Source: an uncultured Rikenella sp. (lineage in GTDB: Bacteria; Bacteroidota; Bacteroidia; Bacteroidales; Rikenellaceae). From it: a DNA stretch of 6,354 nt. Under the pieces are notes generated by a model. That model did no database searches, was not told where the DNA came from, and saw nothing but the letters and a program-made list of their open reading frames with translations. The stretch is from assembly GCA_910577885.1 (NCBI GenBank), contig CAJTNK010000045.1:9815-16168 (forward strand), in the 5' to 3' direction. Made by a program: the position numbers and the translations under genes. Position 1 is the stretch's first letter, and every line of letters begins with the position of its first letter. This document shows positions 5,919 to 6,354 of this stretch, in pieces.

Positions 5919-5968
5919 GAAATAATATCTGCCAGCGTGCGGACGAAGAATGACTTGCGGAGAAACCC

Positions 5969-6053
5969 CGCGCGCCACGCCTTAGGAGGAAATCAAACCG
6001 ATAAACGATGAGTTTATCGGGAATGATTTCCCAAGGCGCGCGGTCAATGACTG
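5969..6053. repeat. Folded inverted repeat P3
   Basis: The layout matches P1: a 5-bp outer stem (5971-5975 with 6038-6042), a 3-nt left-arm bulge CAC (5976-5978), GCCTT/AAGGC (5979-5983, 6033-6037), AGGA opposite a single C, the 8-bp stem GGAAATCA/TGATTTCC, a short internal loop, the 9-bp stem CCGATAAAC/GTTTATCGG and a 5-nt loop. The right flank GGCGCGCGGTCAATGACTG (6035-6053) matches P1 in 18 of 19 positions. The left flank GCAGTTCCCTCAA is absent next to it but present before P2, so P2 and P3 may form one composite. Confidence 0.75.
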
Positions 6054-6055
6054 TT

Positions 6056-6082
6056 TTTCTCGCCCGGCAGGCCCGGCTGGAG
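6056..6082 (-). repeat. Inverted copy of the cassette 3' flank
   Basis: This segment resembles 1783-1809 (TTTCTCGCCCG, then GGCCCGG and TGGAG), which on the minus strand is the flank beyond cassette C. Here it lies between P3 and cassette A in the opposite orientation to A, so A has flank-like sequence on both sides as an imperfect inverted repeat (compare 6341-6354). It may be what is left of a lost minus-strand cassette. Confidence 0.45.
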
Positions 6083-6096
6083 TGCCCAGCTGCACC

Positions 6097-6298
6097 GGCC
6101 CCGGGCTTCCGCGACGCCGGCGGACGAGGCACAGATGCAGCGGGTAAGTTATGGCTCCTCGGCAGCGCCGGGTACGCCTGGTCGTCGGCGATTACGGGCT
6201 CCGATGCCCACTTCTTGTACTTCTACTACTATGGGGTCTACCCGCAGTACGGCACTTACCGTGCGGACGGTCTTCCGTTGCGTTGCCTCCAGGAATAG
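6097..6298 (+). pseudogene. Cassette A: FISUMP/DGR variable-region-like fragment
   Basis: The plus-strand frame reads APGFRDAGGRG..., has the core GYAWSS, and ends GLPLRCLQE with TAG at 6296-6298. Start GGCCCCGGGCTTCCGCGACG and end CTCCAGGAATAGGGAGAGG are identical to cassette B on the other strand some 4 kb away, whereas the interior differs strongly. Between WSS and RCLQE, tyrosine (TAC), aspartate (GAC), glycine and serine/threonine codons occupy places where Asn (AAC) codons are usual in the template repeats of Bacteroidetes DGRs. The frame is open upstream to 6008, but that part runs through repeat P3 and is not credible protein, so this is a gene end without a body. After the stop comes the conserved flank (6313-6346). 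Confidence 0.6.
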
Positions 6299-6312
6299 GG
6301 AGAGGGTGTTTT

Positions 6313-6346
6313 ACTGGGGTTCTCTCCGCCTAATCTCGAACCGGGC
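6313..6346 (+). repeat. Conserved 3' flank of cassette A
   Basis: It matches the minus-strand sequence after cassette C (1831-1798) in 30 of 34 positions, without gaps; shared blocks include CTGGGGTT, GCCTAATCTC and AACCGGGC. The window ends 8 bp later, so whether another cassette or a folded repeat follows cannot be seen. Confidence 0.65.
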
Positions 6347-6354
6347 ATGCGGGC

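Noticed and set aside
4159..6132. A 657-codon open frame on the minus strand spanning several genes
   Set aside because: It overlaps folA, the Crp/Fnr-like gene and the HU-CCDC81-like gene in another frame, and its product is Arg/Ala/Pro-rich with no domain; it is a GC-rich shadow frame.

Overview
The window looks like a piece of a GC-rich Bacteroidales chromosome, most likely Alistipes or a close Rikenellaceae relative. This rests on the long (type II) form of branched-chain aminotransferase, an HU-CCDC81-type protein, weak or absent Shine-Dalgarno sequences, and C-terminal fragments of the FISUMP/C-type-lectin-like type ending in RCLQE. Genus is an inference; no search was run.

Layout: (1) 1-186, upstream region of ilvE with a hairpin repeat. 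(2) 187-1233 (+), ilvE, followed by a strong terminator-like stem. (3) 1300-2300, non-coding accessory stretch: a folded inverted repeat (P1), a nested stem-loop, and two tandem minus-strand cassettes (C and B) that resemble variable regions of a diversity-generating retroelement (DGR). (4) 2320-3409 (-), prfB (release factor 2) with its programmed +1 frameshift. (5) 3410-3749, a MITE-like element built of hairpins, sharing its right end with the repeat upstream of ilvE. (6) 3750-5654 (-), folA, a Crp/Fnr-family regulator and a membrane-anchored HU-CCDC81-like protein. (7) 5655-6354, a second accessory stretch with two more folded repeats (P2, P3) and a third cassette (A) on the plus strand.

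The five genes are ordinary housekeeping or regulatory genes (amino-acid metabolism, translation termination, folate, regulation, envelope/nucleoid). The regulator and folA are 15 bp apart and probably co-transcribed; the others look like separate units.

The unusual part is the two accessory stretches. Three cassettes of about 200 bp have near-identical ends (GGCCCCGGGCT start, CTCCAGGAA end) and highly variable interiors. Two of them differ in their first ~87 nt at only three positions, each time adenine against another base, as in DGR mutagenesis. They lie near a family of ~75-nt folded repeats whose stems differ in sequence but remain complementary and keep the same bulge positions. No reverse transcriptase, template repeat, integrase or transposase is present, so the system would have to act in trans, or these are remnants.
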